5,163 nucleotides of DNA from UBA4874 sp002399435 (GTDB lineage: Bacteria; Bacillota; Clostridia; Caldicoprobacterales; DTU083): positions 1-5,163 of the forward strand of contig DAISGI010000069.1 of the NCBI GenBank assembly GCA_036823195.1, read 5' to 3'. Of the stretch, positions 1 through 5,163 are shown one piece after another. The notes below the pieces were generated by a model. The model was given only the letters and a program-made list of their open reading frames with translations. It did no database searches and was not told where the DNA came from. Numbering within the stretch: the first letter of the stretch is position 1; every line of letters begins with the position of its first letter. A program made the position numbers and the translations under genes.

Positions 1-12
1 ATTTGAACCTGC

Positions 13-1269
13 TTACGGGAAAACCGCACGGATTTTTTTGGCTTTTACGATTCGATCCAATGCAACCATGTAAGCGCCCATTCGCAGGGATATATTCTTT
101 TCAGCAGCCTTTTGCCATACTTCATTGAATGCGCGGATCATGATTTTCTGCAGTGTTTTGTTGACCTCGTCCTCATCCCATGTTAAAGATTGGATATTCT
201 GTACCCATTCAAAATACGATACCACCACTCCACCGGCATTTGCCAGAATATCAGGAACCACAATGACGTTTTCAGAATTCAATATTTTATCTGCCTCTGA
301 AGTCGTCGGACCATTTGCCGCTTCCACGATGATCCTGGCTTTTATGGATCCCGCCAGCTCTTCCGTGATTTGGTTCTCCATGGCCGCAGGAATCAGGACA
401 TCCACATCGCTGGTGAGAACTTTCCGGTTTGTAATATGCCGTACGCCATCTTCCCGGTAATCTTCTATCATTTTACCGGTCTGCAAAAATGCCGACAGCT
501 TTTCCACGTCCAGGCCGCCCTCCTGATAAATCCCGCCTGTTACATCGCTGACCGCCACGATTCTGCACCCTTCCAGATACAACTGCCTGGCTGCAGCTCC
601 GCCCACGTTACCCATGCCCTGTATGGCAATGGAAGCCTCGGATATCGGAATACCCTGCCTCTGCAGGATCTCCTTTGTCATCAGCATGACGCCGCGTCCG
701 GTGGCATCTTTTCTTCCCAGGGAACCTCCGATTTCAACCGGCTTACCGGTAACAACTCCTGGAACGGTATACCCCTTGAACATGCTGTAAGTATCCATAA
801 TCCAGCCCATGATTTCCGGATTGGTGTTGATGTCCGGCGCCGGGATATCCTTCTCCGGACCGATCAGGGGAAGAATCATGGCGGTATACCTTCTCGTAAG
901 CCGTTTGAGCTCCCCATGGGAAAGCTCCCTGGGATTGACTTTCACCCCGCCTTTTGCTCCTCCGTACGGGATATTGACCACCGCACATTTAAAGGTCATC
1001 CATGCGGAAAGTGCTTTCACTTCATCCATGTTCACATCTTCGTGATAGCGGATCCCGCCTTTGCAAGGACCTCTGGAACTGGAGTGCTGTATTCGGTAAC
1101 CCTCAAATACTCGGATCGATCCATCGTCCATCTCCACCGGAATGGATACCTTCAGCTCCCTTTCCGGATACTTCAGCGCCTCGTAATCATCCTTTTCCAG
1201 CCCCAACAGGTTAGCCGCTTCCTCCATCGACTTCAGCATGTCCTCATAGGGATTGTATTTTTCATCCAT
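13..1269 (-). CDS. gdhA: Glutamate dehydrogenase, hexameric class, NAD(P)-dependent
   Basis: This cytoplasmic enzyme interconverts glutamate with 2-oxoglutarate and ammonia using NAD(P)H. With the ATG at 1269 it has 418 residues, normal for the short bacterial hexameric family, and it resembles Firmicute RocG/GudB along its length. Visible motifs (numbered from that ATG) are GPCKGGIR around K70, K94 in MTFKC, the catalytic lysine K106 in PYGGAKGGV, D146 in PAPDINTN, the Rossmann loop GMGNVG at 218-223 followed by D242, and VPDILANAGGVVVSYFEW near 338-355. An in-frame ATG at 1290 would add seven residues. I prefer 1269 because the first ATG has AGGA only 1-2 bases upstream, whereas a GAGGGGG lies 12 bases before 1269, and the likely transcript start near 1301 would leave the first ATG almost no leader. 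The gene sits behind a strong terminator and its own -10 box, so it is probably monocistronic. The acidic residue after the second Rossmann strand is compatible with NAD(H), but cofactor choice is not settled by sequence. Family assignment is very secure. Confidence 0.96.
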   Translation of the reverse strand: MDEKYNPYEDMLKSMEEAANLLGLEKDDYEALKYPERELKVSIPVEMDDGSIRVFEGYRIQHSSSRGPCKGGIRYHEDVNMDEVKALSAWMTFKCAVVNIPYGGAKGGVKVNPRELSHGELKRLTRRYTAMILPLIGPEKDIPAPDINTNPEIMGWIMDTYSMFKGYTVPGVVTGKPVEIGGSLGRKDATGRGVMLMTKEILQRQGIPISEASIAIQGMGNVGGAAARQLYLEGCRIVAVSDVTGGIYQEGGLDVEKLSAFLQTGKMIEDYREDGVRHITNRKVLTSDVDVLIPAAMENQITEELAGSIKARIIVEAANGPTTSEADKILNSENVIVVPDILANAGGVVVSYFEWVQNIQSLTWDEDEVNKTLQKIMIRAFNEVWQKAAEKNISLRMGAYMVALDRIVKAKKIRAVFP

Positions 1270-1281
1270 ATTTATTTTGAG

Positions 1282-1288
1282 CCCCCTC
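1282..1288 (-). promoter_or_regulatory. Ribosome binding site deciding the gdhA start
   Basis: On the minus strand the sequence reads GAGGGGG and ends 12 bases before the ATG at 1269. It overlaps the alternative upstream ATG at 1290, so that ATG would lie inside the Shine-Dalgarno region. The spacing is longer than the usual 6-9 bases, so the call is moderate. Confidence 0.5.
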
Positions 1289-1307
1289 ATTTCCTGGTGA
1301 TGGCTAT

Positions 1308-1313
1308 ATTATA
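1308..1313 (-). promoter_or_regulatory. Putative -10 box of the gdhA promoter
   Basis: The minus strand carries a perfect TATAAT here, about 39 bases upstream of the preferred gdhA start and downstream of the nfnB terminator. This is where a promoter for gdhA is expected. Transcription would begin near 1301, giving a leader of about 30 bases. No good -35 hexamer is found at 16-18 bases; TTGCAA lies 22 bases upstream, which is too far. The promoter may therefore be weak or need an activator. I saw no clear operator or inverted repeat in the rest of 1291-1369. Confidence 0.45.
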
Positions 1314-1369
1314 TCGGGAATTGCTGAAAAAGTCTTTGCAAATCATATTTTATCATTGACGAATTGTAT

Positions 1370-1421
1370 AAAAAAAGCTGCCCGAGCAGGACAAAATAAA
1401 TCTTGTCCTGCTCAGACAGCT
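1370..1421 (-). terminator. Rho-independent terminator of nfnB (nfnAB operon)
   Basis: The arms at 1376-1394 and 1403-1421 form a 19-bp stem in the minus-strand RNA, continuous apart from two G-U wobbles, closed by an 8-base loop (1395-1402). A run of seven U follows (1370-1376 on the plus strand reads as A). The stem begins 19 bases after the nfnB stop codon. In the plus direction no T-run follows the stem, so it works for minus-strand transcription only. Its strength suggests little read-through from nfnAB into gdhA. Confidence 0.93.
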
Positions 1422-1440
1422 CTCCTTTGGCCGGAATCAA

Positions 1441-2898
1441 TCAGTCTTTTCCGGAACCTTCTTTTTCCGTCAGATATTCATCAATTGCCTTTGCCGCTTT
1501 TTTCCCGGCGCCCATGGCAAGGATCACCGTCGCAGATCCGGTTACGGCATCTCCGCCGGCATACACTCCTGCAAGGGATGTGGAACCCGACTCTTCGTCT
1601 GCAACAATGCCTCCCCATTTCTGGGTTTTCAGCCCTTCGGTGGTGGACTTGATCAAAGGGTTGGGGGAAGTGCCGATGGCGATGATAACACAGTCCACGT
1701 CCATCCGGAAATCGGATCCTTCCCTGGGAACAGGCCGCCGTCTTCCGGACGCATCCGGCTCTCCCAGATCCATTTCCACACATTTCATACCATTTACAAA
1801 GCCTTTTTCATCGGACAGCAGTTCGGTGGGATTGGTCAGGAAATGGAATACAATTCCTTCTTCCTTTGCATGCTCCACTTCTTCCGCCCGGGCAGGAAGC
1901 TCTTTGGCAGAACGCCGGTAAACAATGCTGACTTCCTTTGCGCCGAGACGTTTTGCACACCTTGCCGCATCCATGGCAACGTTGCCGCCGCCTACCACAG
2001 CCACCTTATTGGCTCTCAGAACAGGGGTGGAGGAATCCTCCCGGTATGCCTTCATCAGGTTTACACGGGTCAGGAATTCATTGGCAGAATAAACTCCCTT
2101 CAGATTTTCCCCCGGAATATTCATAAATCTGGGCAGTCCGGCTCCCGAGCCGATATAGACCGCTTCAAACCCATACTCCTTCCGAAGCTCCTCAATGGTC
2201 AGGATCTTGCCGATGACCATATCCGTCTTGATATGAACGCCCAGTTCCGTCAGGGTATGCACTTCTTTCTGCACAATGGCCTTGGGCAGACGGAATTCCG
2301 GAATCCCGTAGGACAATACCCCGCCGGTCAGATGCAGTGCTTCAAATACGGTGACGTCGTAGCCCATCTTAGCCAGTTCTCCTGCGCAGGTCAGTCCGGA
2401 CGGACCGGAACCGATCACCGCCACCTTGTGCCCGTTGGAAACCGGCTTTTTCGGTGTGGCGGTGCTGTGGTCATTATGCCAATCCGCCGCAAAGCGTTCC
2501 AGTCTCCCGATGGCGACCGGCTCGCCTTTCTTTCCCCGTACGCATCTCTGCTCACACTGAGTCTCCTGCGGGCAGACCCTTCCGCATACGGCAGGCAGGG
2601 TGCTGGAATCTGCCAGGATCTCATAGGCTTTTTCAAAGTCTCCGTTTACAATCTCCCGGATAAAAGCCGGAATATCAATCTGAACCGGGCAGCCGCCGAC
2701 ACATGGCTTGTTTTTGCAATTCAGGCAGCGCCTTGCTTCATCCATTGCCTGTTCCTTTGTATAGCCCAGCGCAACCTCTGAAAAATTCCCGCTCCGGACC
2801 TTTGGATCCTGGGTGGGCATCTCGTTTTTCTTATTGGCCATATTCGGCTTTGGCCTGGATGCATTCGAGCTGGTGCTGGTCTTTGTCTTATTCACCAT
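1441..2898 (-). CDS. nfnB: NfnB, large subunit of NADH-dependent ferredoxin:NADP+ oxidoreductase (GltA-like)
   Basis: This is the large subunit of the cytoplasmic flavin-based bifurcating complex NfnAB, which couples NADH and reduced ferredoxin to formation of two NADPH, reversibly. The 485-residue protein has two cysteine clusters for [4Fe-4S] centres: C58, C61, C66, C70 followed by proline, and C105, C109, C115, C119. An FAD-binding GSGPSG follows at 163-168 with the acidic E186 at the end of the next strand. The NADP-binding GGGNVAMD is at 303-310 with YRRS at 327-330, where arginines would suit the 2'-phosphate. A second FAD motif, GGDAVTG, is at 448-454. Databases often label such proteins glutamate synthase small subunit (GltA/GltD). 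Here there is no large glutamate synthase subunit, and the gene directly follows nfnA, so NfnB is the better name. The ATG at 2898 is set by an excellent AGGAGGTGA eight bases upstream; the later M20 has none. Residues 1-35 form a Lys/Ser/Thr/Asn-rich tail of unknown role. Confidence 0.94.
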   Translation of the reverse strand: MVNKTKTSTSSNASRPKPNMANKKNEMPTQDPKVRSGNFSEVALGYTKEQAMDEARRCLNCKNKPCVGGCPVQIDIPAFIREIVNGDFEKAYEILADSSTLPAVCGRVCPQETQCEQRCVRGKKGEPVAIGRLERFAADWHNDHSTATPKKPVSNGHKVAVIGSGPSGLTCAGELAKMGYDVTVFEALHLTGGVLSYGIPEFRLPKAIVQKEVHTLTELGVHIKTDMVIGKILTIEELRKEYGFEAVYIGSGAGLPRFMNIPGENLKGVYSANEFLTRVNLMKAYREDSSTPVLRANKVAVVGGGNVAMDAARCAKRLGAKEVSIVYRRSAKELPARAEEVEHAKEEGIVFHFLTNPTELLSDEKGFVNGMKCVEMDLGEPDASGRRRPVPREGSDFRMDVDCVIIAIGTSPNPLIKSTTEGLKTQKWGGIVADEESGSTSLAGVYAGGDAVTGSATVILAMGAGKKAAKAIDEYLTEKEGSGKD

Positions 2899-3741
2899 TT
2901 ACTTCACCTCCTTTTCAAAAAGCTTGCATGTCTCTTCATATGCTTTTCGCTCAAACGGTTTATACATATCTGCACGCTGCATGGCTTCGTCAAAATCCAC
3001 CTGGTGTCCGTCAAAATCCGGACCGTCCACACAGGCAAACTTTGTTTCCCCGCCTACTGTAAGGCGGCAGCCTCCGCACATCCCCGTGCCGTCTATCATA
3101 ATCGGATTCATGCTGACCACTGTCTTGATGCCGTATTCCTTCGTCAACTTGCACACGAACTTCATCATAATGATGGGCCCGATGGCAATGACTTCGTCAT
3201 ACTTCTCACCGTCTTCAATCAGTTTCTTCAAAGCGTTAGTAACCAGGCCCTTATTTCCGTTGCTTCCGTCATCCGTCATCACAATGAACTGATTGGATAC
3301 CTCTGAAAATTCCTTTTCCAGAATGATCAGGTCTTTGGACCGGAATCCAACAATGGAATGAACCACGGCGCCCTGCTCATAAAGCTTTTTCGCAACCGGC
3401 AGCGCAATGGCGCATCCTACGCCGCCTCCCACAACGGCAACCTTTTTCAGGCCCTTCGTTTCGGTTGCATTTCCCAAAGGCCCGACAAAATCCGCCAGGA
3501 AATCTCCTTCCTTTTTCTGATCCAGAGCTTTGGTGGTGCCGCCGACGATCTGATAAATGATGGTAATCGTTCCCTTTTCCCGGTCGTAACCGGCAATGGT
3601 GAGCGGAATGCGCTCCCCGTCCTGATCCACTCGCAGAATGATGAACTGACCTGGCTGCGCCTTTTTCGCAATGAGCGGGGCTTCGATCTCCATCCTGCTG
3701 ACTGTGGAGTTCAATTTTTCCTTTTTACGAATTTTGAACAT
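2899..3741 (-). CDS. nfnA: NfnA, small FAD/[2Fe-2S] subunit of NADH-dependent ferredoxin:NADP+ oxidoreductase
   Basis: This is the small subunit of the bifurcating NfnAB complex; it binds NAD(H), FAD and a [2Fe-2S] centre and belongs to the ferredoxin-NADP reductase superfamily. The 280-residue length fits. The N-terminal beta-barrel contains RIPLTIAGYD at 44-53, the flavin-binding type of motif. The NAD-binding domain starts with VAVVGGGVGCA at 101-111. The C-terminal iron-sulfur motif has C222, C225 and C237 with D217 just upstream. Only three cysteines are present in this loop; an aspartate is, as I recall, the fourth ligand in NfnA structures, and D217 is the candidate here. That separates it from PyrK of dihydroorotate dehydrogenase, which uses four cysteines, and no pyrD lies nearby. 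The ATG at 3741 is preceded by AGAGG with seven bases spacing. nfnB follows with zero bases between stop and start. Entries called 'sulfide dehydrogenase subunit beta' are the same family. Confidence 0.94.
   Translation of the reverse strand: MFKIRKKEKLNSTVSRMEIEAPLIAKKAQPGQFIILRVDQDGERIPLTIAGYDREKGTITIIYQIVGGTTKALDQKKEGDFLADFVGPLGNATETKGLKKVAVVGGGVGCAIALPVAKKLYEQGAVVHSIVGFRSKDLIILEKEFSEVSNQFIVMTDDGSNGNKGLVTNALKKLIEDGEKYDEVIAIGPIIMMKFVCKLTKEYGIKTVVSMNPIMIDGTGMCGGCRLTVGGETKFACVDGPDFDGHQVDFDEAMQRADMYKPFERKAYEETCKLFEKEVK
2904..2912 (-). promoter_or_regulatory. nfnB ribosome binding site inside the end of nfnA
   Basis: The minus strand reads AGGAGGTGA, a near-perfect Shine-Dalgarno, with eight bases between GGAGG and the nfnB ATG. 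It lies within the last codons of nfnA (those for Lys-Glu-Val-Lys), and the nfnA TAA directly abuts the nfnB ATG. This fixes the nfnB start and points to translational coupling of the two subunits. Confidence 0.92.
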
Positions 3742-3748
3742 CCATTTT

Positions 3749-3753
3749 CCTCT
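3749..3753 (-). promoter_or_regulatory. nfnA ribosome binding site
   Basis: The minus strand reads AGAGG with seven bases before the ATG at 3741, which supports this start. No convincing promoter was found between here and the hairpin at 3784-3815. TTATAC and TATATT are possible -10 boxes, but neither has a partner -35 at the right distance. Confidence 0.7.
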
Positions 3754-3770
3754 TTTCCAGGTATAATTTC

Positions 3771-3815
3771 AAATATAAAACAGAAGGCTGCTCCCTCCTG
3801 ATCGAAAGCAGCCTT
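3771..3815 (-). terminator. Probable Rho-independent terminator of the alcohol dehydrogenase gene
   Basis: Arms at 3784-3792 and 3807-3815 pair perfectly over 9 bp around a 14-base loop. In the minus direction the hairpin is followed by CTG and then a T-rich stretch (TTTTATATTT), a slightly displaced U-tract. In the plus direction no T-run follows. If the adjacent N gap is an artefact, the hairpin begins about 53 bases after the alcohol dehydrogenase stop codon, a typical place for its terminator. The loop contains AGGAGGG on the minus strand, but no start codon follows at a usable distance. It might instead act as an attenuator for nfnA. Confidence 0.65.
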
Positions 3816-3833
3816 AACGTATTCTGACTAAAA
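3816..3833. repeat. 18-bp direct repeat, left copy, at the edge of the N gap
   Basis: The 18 bases ending exactly at the first N are identical to the 18 bases that start directly after the last N (3934-3951). This is best read as overlapping contig ends rather than a biological repeat. Confidence 0.9.
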
Positions 3834-3933
3834 NNNNNNNNNNNNNNNNNNNNNNNNNNNNNNNNNNNNNNNNNNNNNNNNNNNNNNNNNNNNNNNNNNN
3901 NNNNNNNNNNNNNNNNNNNNNNNNNNNNNNNNN
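3834..3933. other. Assembly gap of 100 N
   Basis: Exactly 100 unknown bases lie in the intergenic region between the alcohol dehydrogenase and nfnA. A round 100 is a standard scaffolding placeholder, so the true length is unknown. The identical 18-bp flanks suggest it may be zero, with the two contig ends simply overlapping. In that case the intergenic region shrinks from 245 to about 127 bases. Any promoter for nfnA lying in real missing sequence cannot be seen. Confidence 0.97.
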
Positions 3934-3951
3934 AACGTATTCTGACTAAAA
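3934..3951. repeat. 18-bp direct repeat, right copy, at the edge of the N gap
   Basis: This is identical to 3816-3833 and begins at the first base after the gap. The 35 bases beyond it, up to the alcohol dehydrogenase stop codon, hold only a tiny ATTCC/GGAAT inverted repeat and nothing I can assign. Confidence 0.9.
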
Positions 3952-3986
3952 GCCAATTCCCTAAGCTACATTCCAGGAATCTGCCT

Positions 3987-5162
3987 TTAAAAGTCTACTT
4001 TCCTGCCATAATAGATGCAGCGGAACAGTTTTTCCATTTCCGCGGGTGTTACCGGCCTGGGATTGGAACCAGTGCAGGCATCCCCGACAGCTGTTTCCGC
4101 AATCTTTGCAACTTTTTCGTTGAATTCCTTTTCGTCTATGCCAAATTCCTTCAGGGTCCCGGGGATACTCAACTTGGCATTGTATTCATTGATCTTATCA
4201 CAAAGCTTTTCCATCAGCTCCTGCTCATTTGCACCAGTGAGGCCCACCGACCTGGCAATCTCCGCATAACGTGCCATTGCCGTTTTGTCTTTCGCATTGT
4301 ACTGAATTACATAAGGAAGGTAGATCGCATTTGCGCAGCCGTGGGGAATATGTCCGGTCGAAAAAGCGGCGCCTGATTTATGTGCCATGGAATGAACGAT
4401 ACCCAGCAACGCATTGGAGAATGCCATTCCTGCCAGACATTGTGCATAGTGCATCTGTTCCCTGGCCTTCTTATCACCGCGGTAGGAATCCGGAAGATAA
4501 TCAAATACCATATGAATCGCTTTCAGTGCCAGCGGATCCGTAAAGGGGCTGTGCAGTGTGGAAACATATGCCTCAACAGCATGGGTCAGCGCATCCATGC
4601 CGGTATGTGCCGTCAGCTTGGGCGGCATGGTTTCCGCCAGCTGGGGATCCACAATGGCAATGTCCGGGGTAATGTTGAAATCAGCCAGAGGATATTTTAT
4701 CCCTGTGGAATAGTCCGTAATGACAGAAAACGAAGTGACCTCCGTCGCTGTCCCGGAAGTCGATGGAATTGCCACGAATTTAGCCTTCTGCCGCAGTGTC
4801 GGGAAGTGAAACGGCTTGCACAGGTCTTCGAATTTCGTATCCGGATACTCATAAAACGCCCACATGGCTTTCGCTGCGTCAATGGGAGAACCGCCGCCCA
4901 TGGAAATAATCCAATCGGGACCAAATTCCCGCATTTCCTTTGCGCCGCGCATCACGGTTTCCACAGAAGGATCCGGCTCCACATTTTCAAACAGTTTCAC
5001 CTCAATCCCTGCTTCCTTCAGATAATCCAGCGCCTTGTCGAGAAAGCCGAAACGTCTCATGGATCCTCCGCCCAACACGAATGTCGCCTTTTTCCCTTTC
5101 AGGGTTTTCAGGGTTTCCAAACTTCCCTTTCCGTAATATATATCCCTTGGTATTGTAAATCT
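3987..5162 (-). CDS. Iron-containing alcohol dehydrogenase (butanol dehydrogenase-like), 5' end cut by the window edge
   Basis: This is a cytoplasmic group III metal-dependent alcohol dehydrogenase that reduces aldehydes to alcohols, or the reverse, with NAD(P)H. The reading frame is open to the edge: the codons from 5162 to 5121 give RFTIPRDIYYGKGS, a typical family N-terminus, so the TTG at 5120 is an internal leucine and not the start. Only a few residues are missing, with 391 visible against a usual 385-395. Counting from the first visible residue, GGGS is at 31-34, GGGSPIDAAK at 89-98 and TSGTATEVT at 135-143. The metal ligands are D190 and H194 (GMDALTH), H257 (HSMAH) and H274 (IPHGCANA). 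The GGGS after the first strand resembles the NADPH-binding motif of YqhD/BDH-type enzymes rather than the aspartate of NAD-dependent FucO, so NADPH is my guess. The substrate cannot be read from sequence; butanol, ethanol or propanediol-type roles are all possible. A hairpin lies downstream across the N gap. Confidence 0.95.
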   Translation of the reverse strand, partial: RFTIPRDIYYGKGSLETLKTLKGKKATFVLGGGSMRRFGFLDKALDYLKEAGIEVKLFENVEPDPSVETVMRGAKEMREFGPDWIISMGGGSPIDAAKAMWAFYEYPDTKFEDLCKPFHFPTLRQKAKFVAIPSTSGTATEVTSFSVITDYSTGIKYPLADFNITPDIAIVDPQLAETMPPKLTAHTGMDALTHAVEAYVSTLHSPFTDPLALKAIHMVFDYLPDSYRGDKKAREQMHYAQCLAGMAFSNALLGIVHSMAHKSGAAFSTGHIPHGCANAIYLPYVIQYNAKDKTAMARYAEIARSVGLTGANEQELMEKLCDKINEYNAKLSIPGTLKEFGIDEKEFNEKVAKIAETAVGDACTGSNPRPVTPAEMEKLFRCIYYGRKVDF

Positions 5163-5163
5163 T

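Noticed and set aside
370..1359. Long plus-strand open frame (329 codons) opposite gdhA
   Set aside because: It lies antisense to a strongly conserved glutamate dehydrogenase, its translation resembles no family, and it runs over the gdhA promoter. It is a shadow of codon usage on the other strand.
1376..1421. Bidirectional terminator or insertion-sequence end at the large inverted repeat
   Set aside because: The T-run exists on only one side, and there is no transposase or target duplication nearby. It is a simple terminator of nfnB.
1843..2781. Long plus-strand open frame (312 codons) opposite nfnB
   Set aside because: It is antisense to well-conserved nfnB and its translation has no recognisable domain.
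1441..2898. Annotation as the small subunit of glutamate synthase
   Set aside because: The sequence similarity is real, and the nearby glutamate dehydrogenase makes it tempting. However, there is no large glutamate synthase subunit in the window, and the gene is fused head-to-tail with nfnA in the standard nfnAB arrangement.
2899..3741. PyrK electron-transfer subunit of dihydroorotate dehydrogenase
   Set aside because: The iron-sulfur loop has three cysteines plus an aspartate instead of four cysteines, and no pyrimidine gene is adjacent.
3762..3767. TATAAT on the plus strand between nfnA and the hairpin
   Set aside because: No -35 box lies at the right distance, and no plus-strand gene follows; it would drive transcription into the gap and antisense to the alcohol dehydrogenase.
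3816..3951. CRISPR-like or mobile-element direct repeat
   Set aside because: There are only two copies, both touching the N run exactly, with no further copies in the window; contig-end overlap explains it better.

Overview
The window holds four protein-coding genes, all on the minus strand, in an ordinary metabolic region. It looks like an anaerobic Firmicute of the class Clostridia. The reasons are an electron-bifurcating NfnAB pair, an iron-dependent alcohol dehydrogenase of the clostridial type, a RocG/GudB-like glutamate dehydrogenase, strong AGGAGG ribosome binding sites, and base composition that looks close to balanced by eye. The exact genus cannot be read from the sequence.

In the direction of transcription (high to low coordinates) the layout is as follows. 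An iron-containing alcohol dehydrogenase runs off the right edge (5162 down to 3987); only its first few codons are missing. Next comes a 245-base intergenic stretch containing a short terminator-like hairpin and a run of exactly 100 N, flanked on both sides by the same 18-bp sequence. Then nfnA (3741-2899) and nfnB (2898-1441) lie stop codon against start codon. A strong 19-bp-stem terminator follows, then a promoter-like -10 box, and finally a glutamate dehydrogenase gene (1269-13) complete to its stop codon.

Functionally this is a redox-balancing neighbourhood. NfnAB exchanges electrons between NADH, reduced ferredoxin and NADPH. The alcohol dehydrogenase consumes or produces NAD(P)H, and a GGGS motif hints at NADPH. 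Glutamate dehydrogenase links ammonia and 2-oxoglutarate to NAD(P)H. The terminator and the separate -10 box suggest glutamate dehydrogenase is transcribed on its own. nfnA and nfnB clearly form one translationally coupled operon.

I found no mobile element, CRISPR array, tRNA, rRNA or recognisable riboswitch, and no undescribed system. The most useful oddity is the assembly gap, which looks like two contig ends that overlap by 18 bp and were never merged. No gene-free stretch exceeds 300 bases; the two intergenic regions (1270-1440 and 3742-3986) are described under their features.
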